Source of the DNA: Alphaproteobacteria bacterium
Lineage (GTDB): Bacteria > Pseudomonadota > Alphaproteobacteria > Rhodobacterales > Rhodobacteraceae
NCBI GenBank assembly: GCA_030427145.1
Contig: JAUHWT010000008.1
Coordinates: forward strand, 124,001 to 188,000
Reading direction: 5' to 3'
DNA length: 64,000 nt
In this document: positions 1 to 8,066 of the stretch, piece by piece
Layout of the letters: each line of letters begins with the position of its first letter
Position numbering within the stretch: the stretch's first letter is position 1
Made by a program: the position numbers and the translations under genes
The notes under the pieces: generated by a model
Database searches by the model: none
The model's input: the letters and a program-made list of their open reading frames with translations, nothing else
Told to the model about the DNA's origin: nothing

Positions 1-1
1 A

Positions 2-766
2 GCCGGCAAACATATCCTCATGGAAAAGCCGGTGGAGCGTACGCTGGATGCGGCCCGTGAGATTGTGAACCTCTGCGAGGAAAAGGGCGTGACCCTCGGT
101 ATCGTGTTTCAGCACCGGTTCCGTCAGGCCGCGCAGCGGTTGCGGGCTTTGATTGACGAGGAAGCTCTGGGGGAAATGGCGCTGGTGCGGGCGGAGATTC
201 CGTGGTGGCGCGGCCAGGAATACTACGATGTACCCGGGCGTGGTACGCTGGAGCGGGACGGCGGCGGGGTTCTCATCTCCCAGGCCATTCACGTGCTGGA
301 CCTGATGCTGAGTCTGACAGGACCGGCGGCGAGTGTGCAGGCGATGACCGCAACGACCCGGATGCATGAGATGGAAACCGAGGATTTTGCCGCGGCTGGC
401 GTGCATTTTTCGAACGGGGCGGTGGGGTCGATTGTGGCGACGACCGCGACCTATCCGGGTGAACTCGAACGGCTTGTCATCGACGGTACGCTTGGGACCG
501 CGGCGCTCAATGGCGGTCAGCTGAACGTTGTCTGGCGGGACGGACGGATTGAGGAGGTCGGCGAGGCATCGGGGACGGGCGGCGGTGCCGATCCAATGGC
601 ATTCCCCTGCGACTGGCATCGCGATCTGATCGAGAACTTTGCGACAGCCGTTAGCACCGGTAGTGCTCCGGCAATTCCGGGTCGCGAGGCATTGCGGGTT
701 CACTCGCTGATTGATGCCATGATCCGGTCCGGCGAGCAGCATGCCCAGGCGCCGGTGAGCGGATAA
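2..766 (+). CDS. Gfo/Idh/MocA family NAD(P)-dependent oxidoreductase (3' part)
   Basis: The reading frame is open from base 2, so the gene enters from the left edge and only its last 254 residues are here. The fragment opens with GKHILMEKP, the EKP motif that closes the Rossmann NAD(P)-binding domain in this family, so most of that domain is outside the window. The rest is the GFO_IDH_MocA C-terminal alpha/beta domain, with a GGGVL..QAIHVLD stretch carrying the usual conserved His. Such enzymes oxidise or reduce sugars, inositols or related polyols, but the substrate cannot be read from this fragment. The gene converges on the racemase/ABC operon, stopping 8 bp before the racemase stop. An internal ATG at 20 is not the true start. 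Confidence 0.88.
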   Translation, partial: AGKHILMEKPVERTLDAAREIVNLCEEKGVTLGIVFQHRFRQAAQRLRALIDEEALGEMALVRAEIPWWRGQEYYDVPGRGTLERDGGGVLISQAIHVLDLMLSLTGPAASVQAMTATTRMHEMETEDFAAAGVHFSNGAVGSIVATTATYPGELERLVIDGTLGTAALNGGQLNVVWRDGRIEEVGEASGTGGGADPMAFPCDWHRDLIENFATAVSTGSAPAIPGREALRVHSLIDAMIRSGEQHAQAPVSG

Positions 767-773
767 GGTTGCC

Positions 774-1409
774 CTAGAAAGCGGCGGCGATATGGGCCGC
801 AGCCCTGACGCCGTCGATCAGCCGGACATTGGCGAGACCGGCTGATTTTTCCGCAATGGCGATCATGCCGCCGCAGCCGAGGACCACGGTTTGCACCCCA
901 TCCTCGCGTGCGGCGGTTTTGACCTCGTCGATTACGCGGGCTGCCGCGGCTTCCGGGTCGTGTTCGAGAGCCAAAACCGGAACGTCACTGGCCCGCACGC
1001 GCGCCAGGTTCTGGCCCAACCCATAGGCTTTGACGTTTTCCTCAAGGATTGGAACCGACACGGCGAGGGTGGTAACGACGGAAAACCGCTCACCGGCCAT
1101 TGCGGCCATGTGATAGGCGGCCTGGCCTATACCGATGACAGGGCAGGTGGCGAGGCTGCGCGCGGCGTGCAGTGCGGTGTCGTCGAAGCAGGCAATGATG
1201 ATGCTTTCGGCGCCTTCCCCTGACGCCTGCTCGACCAGCTTCAGTAGCGGGGGTGTCGCGGCCTCTCCGTCGGCCCGCCCCTGAATGGCTGGCGGTCCGT
1301 TGATGGAGGTCCATCCTTCAATATAGGCACCAGGAACCGTCGCACGTGCGGTGCGCAGCATCGCGTCGGTCATGGACGCGGTGCTGTTGGGGTTGATCAG
1401 AACGATCAT
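774..1409 (-). CDS. Asp/Glu/hydantoin racemase family protein
   Basis: A 211-residue cofactor-independent racemase of the Asp/Glu/hydantoin family. The N-terminus MIVLINPNST carries the family's NPNST signature, and the catalytic cysteine pair is visible as Cys74 (ACFDD) and Cys179 (GCGG). I chose the ATG at 1409 because it overlaps the upstream permease stop as ATGA and places NPNST at the usual position; a longer in-frame start at 1466 would add an unconserved arginine-rich leader inside the permease. It is the last gene of the leftward ABC operon, so the imported compound may be a hydantoin, amino acid or similar chiral acid. Family assignment is firm; substrate is inference. Confidence 0.87.
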   Translation of the reverse strand: MIVLINPNSTASMTDAMLRTARATVPGAYIEGWTSINGPPAIQGRADGEAATPPLLKLVEQASGEGAESIIIACFDDTALHAARSLATCPVIGIGQAAYHMAAMAGERFSVVTTLAVSVPILEENVKAYGLGQNLARVRASDVPVLALEHDPEAAAARVIDEVKTAAREDGVQTVVLGCGGMIAIAEKSAGLANVRLIDGVRAAAHIAAAF

Positions 1410-2245
1410 ACCATGCCCTTGCCCGCGTCGGATCCGGCTTTGGCGCGTCGTTTGGCGCTCCACCACGTGATGCAGAGAAAGAAGCCGATCATTATGAGTG
1501 AGAACGCGGTGGTCAGCGTGCCGAGCGCGTAGAGTACCGGCGTGGTGACGTTGGTCGTCATGCCGAAGATTTCCAGTGGCAGGGTGTTGTGGCTACCCGC
1601 GGTCAGCAGGGTGCGGGCAAACTCGTCATAGCTGAGCGTGAAGCCGAATAGAGCCACACCGATGAGGGACGGGGCGATGATCGGGAGGACCACGTGGCGC
1701 AGGGTTTGCCACGATGTCGCGCCGAGGTCGCGGGCGGCTTCCTCGTAGCTTTTGTCAAACCGGTTGAAGATCGCGAACATGATGAGCAGGCCGAAGGGCA
1801 GAGTCCAGGTGAGCTGCGATCCGAAGCCGGAGGTTGCCCAGTGCACCTGTATCCGGGTCTGCGAGAACATCAGGCCCACGCCGAGTGAGATCAGGATGGA
1901 GGGGATCACCAGTGAGGTGATGATGAGGTAAAACAGGACCAGGGAGCCGGGGAAACGCTTGCGGAACGCGAGGCCGCCCATGACCGAAACGACCACGGTT
2001 GTGACCATGACCATAAGCCCGAGCGCGAAGCTGCGGCGGAAACTGCCCCAGATGTCGCCCACGGCCTGCTGCTCGAAGAGGTCCCGGAACCAGTGGAGCG
2101 AGGTGCCCCGCATGGGGAATGTCAGGCCGCCTTCCGGCCCCTGAAAGGACAGAATGCCGATCGTCAGGGTGGGACCATAGAGAAACAGCAGGAACAGGGT
2201 GAAGAAACCGGCAAGCACGTAGAACGACCGGGGGCGGGGTTCCAT
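1406..2245 (-). CDS. ABC transporter permease, PotC-type
   Basis: A 279-residue inner-membrane permease of the spermidine/putrescine (PotC/YdcV) class with about six hydrophobic segments. The cytoplasmic EAA loop that docks on the ATPase is visible near residues 168-190 (YEEAARDLGATS followed by LPIIAPSLIG). It pairs with the PotB-type permease encoded immediately upstream (3 bp gap) and its stop overlaps the racemase start by 4 bp, so the genes are translationally coupled. PotBC-type importers carry polyamines, but relatives carry opines, amino acids or phosphonates; the racemase neighbour argues against simple polyamine transport. Confidence 0.88.
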   Translation of the reverse strand: MEPRPRSFYVLAGFFTLFLLFLYGPTLTIGILSFQGPEGGLTFPMRGTSLHWFRDLFEQQAVGDIWGSFRRSFALGLMVMVTTVVVSVMGGLAFRKRFPGSLVLFYLIITSLVIPSILISLGVGLMFSQTRIQVHWATSGFGSQLTWTLPFGLLIMFAIFNRFDKSYEEAARDLGATSWQTLRHVVLPIIAPSLIGVALFGFTLSYDEFARTLLTAGSHNTLPLEIFGMTTNVTTPVLYALGTLTTAFSLIMIGFFLCITWWSAKRRAKAGSDAGKGMV

Positions 2246-2248
2246 GAT

Positions 2249-3112
2249 CTAAAGCTCCTTCCGGATGTCGACGAAGCGCAGCAGAACTCCGATCACGATC
2301 AGAACGGTCAGCAGCAGCACAACTGCCGTGGCCGCCGCCGATGGATAGGCCAGCAGCGCGATGTCATTGGAAATCAGGCGGCCCACATTTGCGGACTGGC
2401 TGCCGGACATGAACCGCACGGTTATGAAGTCGCCCATGACCAGCGTGACCACAAAAATCGTACCGATCATAATCCCGGGTTTGGTCAGCGGAATGATGAC
2501 GTTCCAGAGGATCTGCACGCCGGTAGCGCCCGCGTCCCGCGCCGCTTCGATCAGGGACCGGTCGATGCGCATCATGGTGTTGAAAATAGGGACGACCATG
2601 AAAAGCGTGTAAAGATGCACAAACGCCAGGATCACCGCGAAGTCGGAAAACAGCAGCCATTCCAGTGGCTCGTCGATCACGCCCCAGGAAATCAGGGCCG
2701 AGTTGGCAATACCGTTGCGGCCGAGAAACGGTATCCAGCTGATCATGCGAATGATGTTCGAGGTCCAGAAGGGGATCGTGCAGAGCAGGAACAAAGCAAT
2801 CTGCCAGGTCAGCGAGCGGACGTGGAAGGCGAGAAAATAGGCGACGGTGAAACCGATCGTCAGGGTGAAAAACCAGGTGATGGCCGCGTATTTGAAGGTG
2901 TTCAGGAACACCTTGTATGTAACGGGTGACCCGAACAGGAACTCGTAATTCTCTAGGTCAAATGCGGGAATGATCGAAAATTCGGTCGCCTGCCAGAAGC
3001 TGACGACAACGATCATGATGATGGGTAGGACCAGAAAGATGATCAGGACAATGGTCAGTGGGGTGGCCATGAGCCATCCACTAAATGTGTTGTTCCGTAG
3101 CAGTTTTTCCAT
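2249..3112 (-). CDS. ABC transporter permease, PotB-type
   Basis: A 287-residue inner-membrane permease of the PotB/YdcU class with an N-terminal membrane segment, a periplasmic loop and a C-terminal transport domain. The EAA motif reads LIEAARDAGATG...IIPLTKPG. I place the start at the ATG at 3112 rather than the TTG at 3127, because MEKLLRNN precedes the first membrane helix as expected. The ribosome site is weak, and a strong GC hairpin lies just upstream (3133-3155), between it and the binding-protein gene. It forms the membrane channel with the gene at 1406-2245. Confidence 0.87.
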   Translation of the reverse strand: MEKLLRNNTFSGWLMATPLTIVLIIFLVLPIIMIVVVSFWQATEFSIIPAFDLENYEFLFGSPVTYKVFLNTFKYAAITWFFTLTIGFTVAYFLAFHVRSLTWQIALFLLCTIPFWTSNIIRMISWIPFLGRNGIANSALISWGVIDEPLEWLLFSDFAVILAFVHLYTLFMVVPIFNTMMRIDRSLIEAARDAGATGVQILWNVIIPLTKPGIMIGTIFVVTLVMGDFITVRFMSGSQSANVGRLISNDIALLAYPSAAATAVVLLLTVLIVIGVLLRFVDIRKEL

Positions 3113-3132
3113 TCCGGTCCCGTCCAAGGCTG

Positions 3133-3155
3133 GGGCGCGCGCAGCCCGCGCGCCC
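3133..3155 (-). repeat. GC-rich intercistronic hairpin after the binding-protein gene
   Basis: Perfect 9-bp inverted repeat GGGCGCGCG / CGCGCGCCC with a 5-nt loop, in the 53-bp gap between the solute-binding protein stop and the permease start. There is no U-tract, so it is more likely an mRNA-stabilising or partial-termination element than a full terminator. It would raise binding-protein mRNA over permease mRNA, a common arrangement in ABC operons. Confidence 0.6.
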
Positions 3156-3165
3156 GGTCGTTACA

Positions 3166-4425
3166 TCAGGAAGCGATGAACTCGTTCCATTTGCGAACCA
3201 TGTACTGGTTCTCGTCCATGACCGCGTTCCAGCAGGCCACGGAGCCCATGCGCTCCTGGAAGGAACCGCCATCGCGGACCTCACCGGCCTGGGCCAGAGG
3301 ATCGCCGAAGGGCGAGGTGATCGTGTCGGTGGCTTCCTTGCCCTCGAACCAGTAGCCCCATTCATTTTCGGACATGTAGTTTTTCGAGGTTTCGGGTACG
3401 GCGGAGTAGTAGCCCTGGCGCATGAGGAAGCCGCCAACCCAGCCGTCGAGATACCAGTTGATGTACTCGTATGCCGCGTCGCGCTCGAGACCGGTGAGGG
3501 CCGCCGAGAGACCGATGCCGCCGCCCCAGCTGCGATAGCCTTCCTCAAGCGGCTGGTAGACACAGGGGATGCCGCGGGATTTCACGGCCGTAATTGCAGG
3601 GGACCACATGGACTGGATGACGACCTCACCGGAGGCCATCAGGTTCACGCTCTCGTCAAAAGATTTCCAGAAGGCGCGGAACTGGCCGTTCTGCTTGGCC
3701 TCGGTGAAGATGCCGATCGTCATGTCGATCTCTTCGCGGGTCATGTTGCCCTTGTCGGGGTAGGTGTACTCGCCCATGGACTCGACGACCATCGCCATGT
3801 CCATGATGCCGATGGAGGAAATGTCGAGGATCGAGGCCTTGCCCTTGAATTCCGGGTTCAGCAGTTCCGACCAGTTGTTGATCGGACGGCCGATCAGATC
3901 GGGACGGATGCCCAGGGTATCGGCGTTGTAAATGGTCGGGATCAGAGTCATCCAACCGGATTCCTCCTGAACAAAATCGGTGCCGTCCGGACCGGATGTA
4001 AAGCCAACGGTGTGCGGTGCCGTACCCTGGGCGATTTCGCTGTCCGGGGTCAGTTTGCCGTTACGGAAGATGCCGACGATTTTGTCGTAGTTTTTAATTT
4101 TGGATGTATCCATTGCCTGGAGATTGCCGGTCGGCCAGACCTTCTTACAGATCCAGTACTCGATGTCGGCGATGTCGAAGCTGTTGGGCTGGGTCGCGGC
4201 GCGCTGGGTTACGCTGTCGGAATCGAGCGCGGTCATTTCCAGGGTGAAGCCCAGGTCCTCTTTGACCTTTTGGGCTACCTCGTTGAGGTTGGACACGCCC
4301 GTGCCGAACTGGCGCAGGGTGACGTCCTTGATGTTCTGGGCCCAGATCATCGGGGCGCCAAGCGTGCTTCCGGCGACGGCGGCGGCCCCGCCTTTCAGAA
4401 GGGCTCTTCTGTTGACTGATGACAT
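3166..4425 (-). CDS. ABC transporter extracellular solute-binding protein, PotD-like
   Basis: A 419-residue periplasmic binding protein. The N-terminus has a twin-arginine signal (NRRALLKGG then an Ala/Gly-rich core ending near APMIWAQ), so export is probably by Tat in the folded state. The remainder resembles spermidine/putrescine-type family 1/8 binding proteins, with a two-lobe layout and many Trp residues in the C-terminal half (WSPAITAVKS, WYLDGWVGGF) likely to line the ligand pocket. It lies 26 bp downstream of the ATPase gene and upstream of the two permeases. The exact ligand is unknown; the racemase in the same operon suggests an amino-acid- or hydantoin-like compound. Confidence 0.86.
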   Translation of the reverse strand: MSSVNRRALLKGGAAAVAGSTLGAPMIWAQNIKDVTLRQFGTGVSNLNEVAQKVKEDLGFTLEMTALDSDSVTQRAATQPNSFDIADIEYWICKKVWPTGNLQAMDTSKIKNYDKIVGIFRNGKLTPDSEIAQGTAPHTVGFTSGPDGTDFVQEESGWMTLIPTIYNADTLGIRPDLIGRPINNWSELLNPEFKGKASILDISSIGIMDMAMVVESMGEYTYPDKGNMTREEIDMTIGIFTEAKQNGQFRAFWKSFDESVNLMASGEVVIQSMWSPAITAVKSRGIPCVYQPLEEGYRSWGGGIGLSAALTGLERDAAYEYINWYLDGWVGGFLMRQGYYSAVPETSKNYMSENEWGYWFEGKEATDTITSPFGDPLAQAGEVRDGGSFQERMGSVACWNAVMDENQYMVRKWNEFIAS

Positions 4426-4451
4426 TGATCTCTCTCCTTGTCGGATATTCG

Positions 4452-5438
4452 TTAGTTCGCCAGTTTATGGAGGTCCTGTGGTTCCCAGATCAGACCGACG
4501 CGATCGCCTGGGTTTTTGGGGTTGTCAAAAAACAGCCGGTCGGCAACCACTGCCGTAATCTCCTGATCGCCCATGCCACGGGCCGTCACCGATACATGCG
4601 TTCCCTGGTACTCTACTGCCGTGACACTGGCCTCAAGTTTACCGGTGTCCGCGGTGGTGAGGCCAACGGCGTCGGCCCGAATCGCGAAATGTCCTTCGGG
4701 CAGGGCCAGAACGTTGTGGCCCCCCATGAAACGGGCCACGAATTCGGTTTTGGGTGCGTTGAACACGTCGCGTGCGGGGCCGGTCTGTTCGATGACGGCG
4801 TTGTTCATCACCACGATCTCATCAGCCAGCGCGAGGGCCTCGTCCTGTCCGTGGGTCACGTGCAGGAAACTGATGCCCAGTTCCTGTTGCAGCTTTTTAA
4901 GCTCCGTTCGCATGCGGATGCGCAGGAAGGGGTCAAGGGCGGAGAGCGGCTCGTCCAGTAGCAGCATGGAGGGACGGGTAATGAGGGCGCGGGCAAGTGC
5001 CACGCGCTGCTGCTGCCCGCCGGAAAGCTGGTCAGGCAGACGGTCGGCCAGATTGGTGAGGTCCACCAGCTCGAGCATTTCAAGCGCTGCGGCCCGGCGC
5101 TGTTTCTGCTCCGTACCTTTCATCTTGAGACTGAATGCCACGTTGTCGGTGACCGTCAGGTGGGGAAAGAGTGCATAATTCTGGAACATCATGGCCGTGC
5201 CACGTTTGGCTGGCGGCAGTTTTGAGATGTCTCTGTCGCCAAGCAGAATGGCCCCGTCGGACACCGTTTCATGCCCTGCTATCATGCGCAGGGTGGAGGA
5301 TTTGCCGCAGCCCGAGGGGCCGAGCAGGCAGGTGTAGCTTGCCGGTTTGAAATGGTGACTGATGGCGTTGACCGCGTAGGTCGTTCCATAGCGTTTGGTG
5401 ACGCTGATAAGTTCGAGTTCTGTGCTTTTGTCTTTCAT
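4452..5438 (-). CDS. ABC transporter ATP-binding protein, PotA-type
   Basis: A 328-residue cytoplasmic ATPase energising the PotBCD-like importer. Visible motifs are Walker A GPSGCGKS, Q-loop (MMFQNYALFPH), signature LSGGQQQR, Walker B LLLDEPLSALD and the H-loop in VTHGQDEA, followed by a C-terminal TOBE-like beta domain from about residue 230. The start is set at MKDKSTELEL (5438); a longer in-frame start at 5459 adds MARGKGT without benefit. It is the first gene of the leftward operon and diverges from the GntR regulator across about 220 bp that contains a GntR-type palindrome. Confidence 0.88.
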   Translation of the reverse strand: MKDKSTELELISVTKRYGTTYAVNAISHHFKPASYTCLLGPSGCGKSSTLRMIAGHETVSDGAILLGDRDISKLPPAKRGTAMMFQNYALFPHLTVTDNVAFSLKMKGTEQKQRRAAALEMLELVDLTNLADRLPDQLSGGQQQRVALARALITRPSMLLLDEPLSALDPFLRIRMRTELKKLQQELGISFLHVTHGQDEALALADEIVVMNNAVIEQTGPARDVFNAPKTEFVARFMGGHNVLALPEGHFAIRADAVGLTTADTGKLEASVTAVEYQGTHVSVTARGMGDQEITAVVADRLFFDNPKNPGDRVGLIWEPQDLHKLAN

Positions 5439-5657
5439 GGTGCCCTTTCCGCGGGCCAATGCAGGCCCCGAATACGGGCGGGCTTCAAGAATTTGCGCGC
5501 ACTGAATGTGCAGCGCAGGCCGGATTGCTCATTTGCGAGGCGGGTATCCAGACAGACGCTCAAAGTTTGGACACATCACTGTATACAATCCTGCATTCAA
5601 TTATCCGGATCGATTCGAAAGCTTGTCGGTGCCTGCGGGTTCTGACACTAAAAAATC
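5439..5657. promoter_or_regulatory. Divergent promoter region between ABC operon and GntR regulator
   Basis: A 219-bp gene-free interval serving both the leftward importer operon and the rightward regulator. The only sharp element is TGTATACA at 5580-5587 (context CTGTATACAAT), listed separately. I see no convincing -35/-10 pair. Confidence 0.5.
5579..5589. promoter_or_regulatory. Putative GntR/FadR-type operator
   Basis: CTGTATACAAT, whose core TGTATACA is a perfect 8-bp palindrome. It fits the TNGTNNNACNA pattern typical of FadR-subfamily GntR regulators and sits between a GntR/FCD gene and the divergent transporter operon, so autoregulation and control of the importer are likely. The site is seen; the pairing is inference. 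Confidence 0.55.
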
Positions 5658-6377
5658 ATGAGGGCGCATTTGAATCACCCGTCAGATCAGACAACAGGGG
5701 CACAGAAAAACTCCGCCGCGGCGGAGCGGGTAACCAGTGCGCTGTCCCTGGCCATTCATGAGCATCGCATCGCTCCGGGGACCAAACTGGGAGAGGATGA
5801 GGTTGCGGAGATTTTCAGCGTGTCGCGCACGGTGGTGCGTGCCTCGCTTCAGGCGCTCGCCCATCTTCAGCTTGTGGAGATCCAGCGCAACCGAGGTGCG
5901 TATGTTGCCAAACCTTCGCTTCGGGAGGCGCGGGAGGTATTTGAGGCGCGCGAGCTTCTGGAGCCGCGAACGGCCAGATCGGCCGCTGAACGGGCAGGTC
6001 CGGAGGACATTGACCTGCTTAAGCGGCACATAACGGAAGAGCATGCGGCACTCGATGCCTCCGATCAGGGCAGGGCGTTACGGCTCTCGGGCCAGTTTCA
6101 TATCGCGATATCTCGCATTGCGGATCAGACAACAATTGCCGGATTTATCGAGGCATTGATTGCGCGGTCATCGCTGATCATCGCTTTGTACTGGCGTCGG
6201 GAAAGCGCGCTCTGTGAGAAGTTTGCCCATCATGATCTGGTCGATGCAATCGCGGACAGGGATGGCGAACGGGCTGAGGAATTGATGCGAAGCCATCTGG
6301 TCGATCTTCATTCCGCGCTCGATCTGGATGACAGACCGGTTGCGCCACAATCGCTGAAGGATGCTCTGAAGCCATGA
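5658..6377 (+). CDS. GntR family transcriptional regulator, FadR (FCD) subfamily
   Basis: A 239-residue regulator. Residues about 20-85 form the GntR winged helix, with the recognition segment VSRTVVRASLQALAHLQLVE and the wing NRGAYVA. From about residue 95 onward there is an all-helical FCD ligand-binding domain, with His residues spaced as in metal-containing FCD domains (FHIAIS, EKFAHHDLVDAI, RSHLVDLHSAL). It diverges from the PotABCD-like operon and is translationally coupled (ATGA) to the GNAT gene. The likely role is a ligand-responsive repressor of the importer/racemase operon. Confidence 0.87.
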   Translation: MRAHLNHPSDQTTGAQKNSAAAERVTSALSLAIHEHRIAPGTKLGEDEVAEIFSVSRTVVRASLQALAHLQLVEIQRNRGAYVAKPSLREAREVFEARELLEPRTARSAAERAGPEDIDLLKRHITEEHAALDASDQGRALRLSGQFHIAISRIADQTTIAGFIEALIARSSLIIALYWRRESALCEKFAHHDLVDAIADRDGERAEELMRSHLVDLHSALDLDDRPVAPQSLKDALKP

Positions 6378-7198
6378 CGATACGTCGGCTCGACAGGCAG
6401 GAAGTGGGCACGGTGCTCGACTGGGCCGCCGCCGAAGGATGGAACCCTGGGTTGGAAGATGCTGATGCATTCTTTGCGGCGGATCCCGAAGGCTATTTTG
6501 GCTGTTTTGTGGGTGACAGGCTGGTCGCGGCGGTCTCGGTGGTCAATCACGACAGCCGATTTGCGTTTCTGGGACTATATCTTTGCCTCCCGGAATATCG
6601 GGGGCAGGGCCATGGGCTGCGCGTGTGGACCGCCGCGCTGGCCCATGCTGGTAACAGATGCGTCGGACTCGATGGGGTTCCAGAGCAGCAGGCGAACTAC
6701 GCGCGATCCGGGTTTCGTAACTTTGGACGCACGGTGCGCTACATGGGGCGGATGCCAAAATCCGATGAGTCGGATTTGGCGCAAGCTCTGTCGGTGAGTG
6801 CACTCGTGACTGCCGATAGTAATGCAGCCGGGATCAACCGAGAACGGTTCAGCGAGGCCTGGTTTATAGACACCAGTACGCGCACAACACTCTGCATCAC
6901 GCCTGCTGATCCCGCGGCAGGTTTCGCGACCTTCCGACAGTGTCGTGAGGGCGTGAAGATTGGGCCGTTTTACGCGAACTCAGAAAGGGATGCGCGCCGG
7001 CTGCTTGCGGGTGTGCCGGCCGGGTTTGACGATGGTCCGGTATTTTTTGACGTGCCAGATGATGCGCCCGGGATGGGGGAACTCGTCAGGTCCATGGGGT
7101 TTGAGCCCGTGTTTGAGACCGCGCGCATGTATTCCGGAGATCCGCCGATGACCGATCTGCCGCCGTTTTACGGTATCGCTACGCTGGAGTTGGGCTGA
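6374..7198 (+). CDS. GNAT family N-acetyltransferase with Acetyltransf_18-like C-domain
   Basis: A 274-residue protein whose start overlaps the GntR stop by 4 bp. The N-terminal half is a GNAT fold with the acetyl-CoA loop in the segment PEYRGQGHGLRVWTAAL (around residues 75-92). The C-terminal half resembles the second domain found in YitH-like GNATs, with the GFEPVFETARMYSG motif near the end. The substrate is unknown; cotranscription with the regulator suggests acetylation of an amine that is handled by the neighbouring importer, but this is speculative. Confidence 0.8.
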   Translation: MTIRRLDRQEVGTVLDWAAAEGWNPGLEDADAFFAADPEGYFGCFVGDRLVAAVSVVNHDSRFAFLGLYLCLPEYRGQGHGLRVWTAALAHAGNRCVGLDGVPEQQANYARSGFRNFGRTVRYMGRMPKSDESDLAQALSVSALVTADSNAAGINRERFSEAWFIDTSTRTTLCITPADPAAGFATFRQCREGVKIGPFYANSERDARRLLAGVPAGFDDGPVFFDVPDDAPGMGELVRSMGFEPVFETARMYSGDPPMTDLPPFYGIATLELG

Positions 7199-7358
7199 CA
7201 CTCCGCTGTCGGCAACACTGGCCCGTAAATTATGCAGTAGGATTTCTTGCTGTTTTTGTGCGATTCTGCCGAAAATGGCTGGCGGTAATAATATTTGTTG
7301 AGCTCACGCCGCTTTCCCTCTAGATTTTGCCGGTATTATTTTCGCTGGAAGGGAAATT
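7199..7358 (+). promoter_or_regulatory. Leader region upstream of the tungstate transport genes
   Basis: A 160-bp AT-richer interval ahead of tupB. It contains similar AT-rich patches around 7284-7295 (GGTAATAATAT) and 7331-7341 (GGTATTATTTT) that might be regulator or metal-sensor sites. No canonical ModE palindrome or molybdenum-cofactor riboswitch could be recognised by eye. Confidence 0.35.
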
Positions 7359-8066
7359 TTGCAAAGTCTGGGAGAGTCTTTGGCGCTTGCCGTTCAGCTG
7401 ATGTTGTCCGGAGATGGTGATCTGGGTGAGATAGTTGCCCTGTCCCTGCGCGTGAGCTTGACGGCTACGGCGTTGGCCTGCCTTGTCGGGTTGCCCATTG
7501 GCGCGGTCGTGGCGATCAGCCGGTTTCGCGGGCGCGGTGCGGTGCTGATCCTGATGAATGCGCTAATGGGTCTGCCGCCTGTGGTGGTTGGTCTGCTGGT
7601 TTATCTGCATCTCTCGCGGTCCGGGCCGCTCGGATTTCTCGGGCTGCTTTACACGCCTACCGCAATGATTATCGCACAGACAATTTTGATTACGCCCATC
7701 ATTGCTGCTCTGTCCCGGCAGGTTTTGGAGGATTTGCACGCTGAATATTCGGAGCAGTTCCGCTCCTTTTGCCTGACACGCCGCCAAACGGTCAGCGCGC
7801 TGCTTTGGGACGGGCGCTATTCCCTTCTGACCGTGGGGCTGGCCGGGTTTGGCCGCGCGGTCGCGGAGGTCGGCGCGGTGATCATCGTGGGTGGAAATAT
7901 CGATCATCTGACACGGGTAATGACGACCGCCATCGCGCTTGAGACCTCAAAAGGCGACCTGGCGCTGGCTTTGGCGCTCGGCATTGTGCTTCTGGTGATA
8001 GCGCTCGGGATCAACGCGGCCGTGCAGGGCATTCGCATGACGGCGGTTCAGCAGGCCCATGTCTGA
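7359..8066 (+). CDS. tupB: Tungstate ABC transporter permease TupB
   Basis: A 235-residue inner-membrane permease starting at a TTG preceded by GGAAGGGAAA. It has five to six hydrophobic segments and the TupB/ModB-like core (LMGLPPVVVGLLVYLHLS near residues 68-85; LTRVMTTAIALETSKGD in the C-terminal part). It partners the TupC ATPase, whose start overlaps by 8 bp, and TupA. Such importers bring tungstate (or molybdate) into the cell for the pterin cofactor, which fits the formate dehydrogenase cluster just downstream. Confidence 0.9.
   Translation: MQSLGESLALAVQLMLSGDGDLGEIVALSLRVSLTATALACLVGLPIGAVVAISRFRGRGAVLILMNALMGLPPVVVGLLVYLHLSRSGPLGFLGLLYTPTAMIIAQTILITPIIAALSRQVLEDLHAEYSEQFRSFCLTRRQTVSALLWDGRYSLLTVGLAGFGRAVAEVGAVIIVGGNIDHLTRVMTTAIALETSKGDLALALALGIVLLVIALGINAAVQGIRMTAVQQAHV

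Noticed and set aside
2093..2929. 278-codon + frame over the permease genes
   Set aside because: Gln/Asp/His-rich translation typical of the antisense of membrane proteins; no ribosome site.
3085..4419. Long open frame (444 codons) on the + strand
   Set aside because: It is antisense to the solute-binding protein gene, which has a Tat signal and family features; the + frame lacks motifs and arises from GC-rich codon usage.
7280..7345. AT-rich repeats before tupB as a ModE site or Moco riboswitch
   Set aside because: The two patches are similar but do not form a convincing ModE palindrome or the multi-stem riboswitch; kept only as a leader region.
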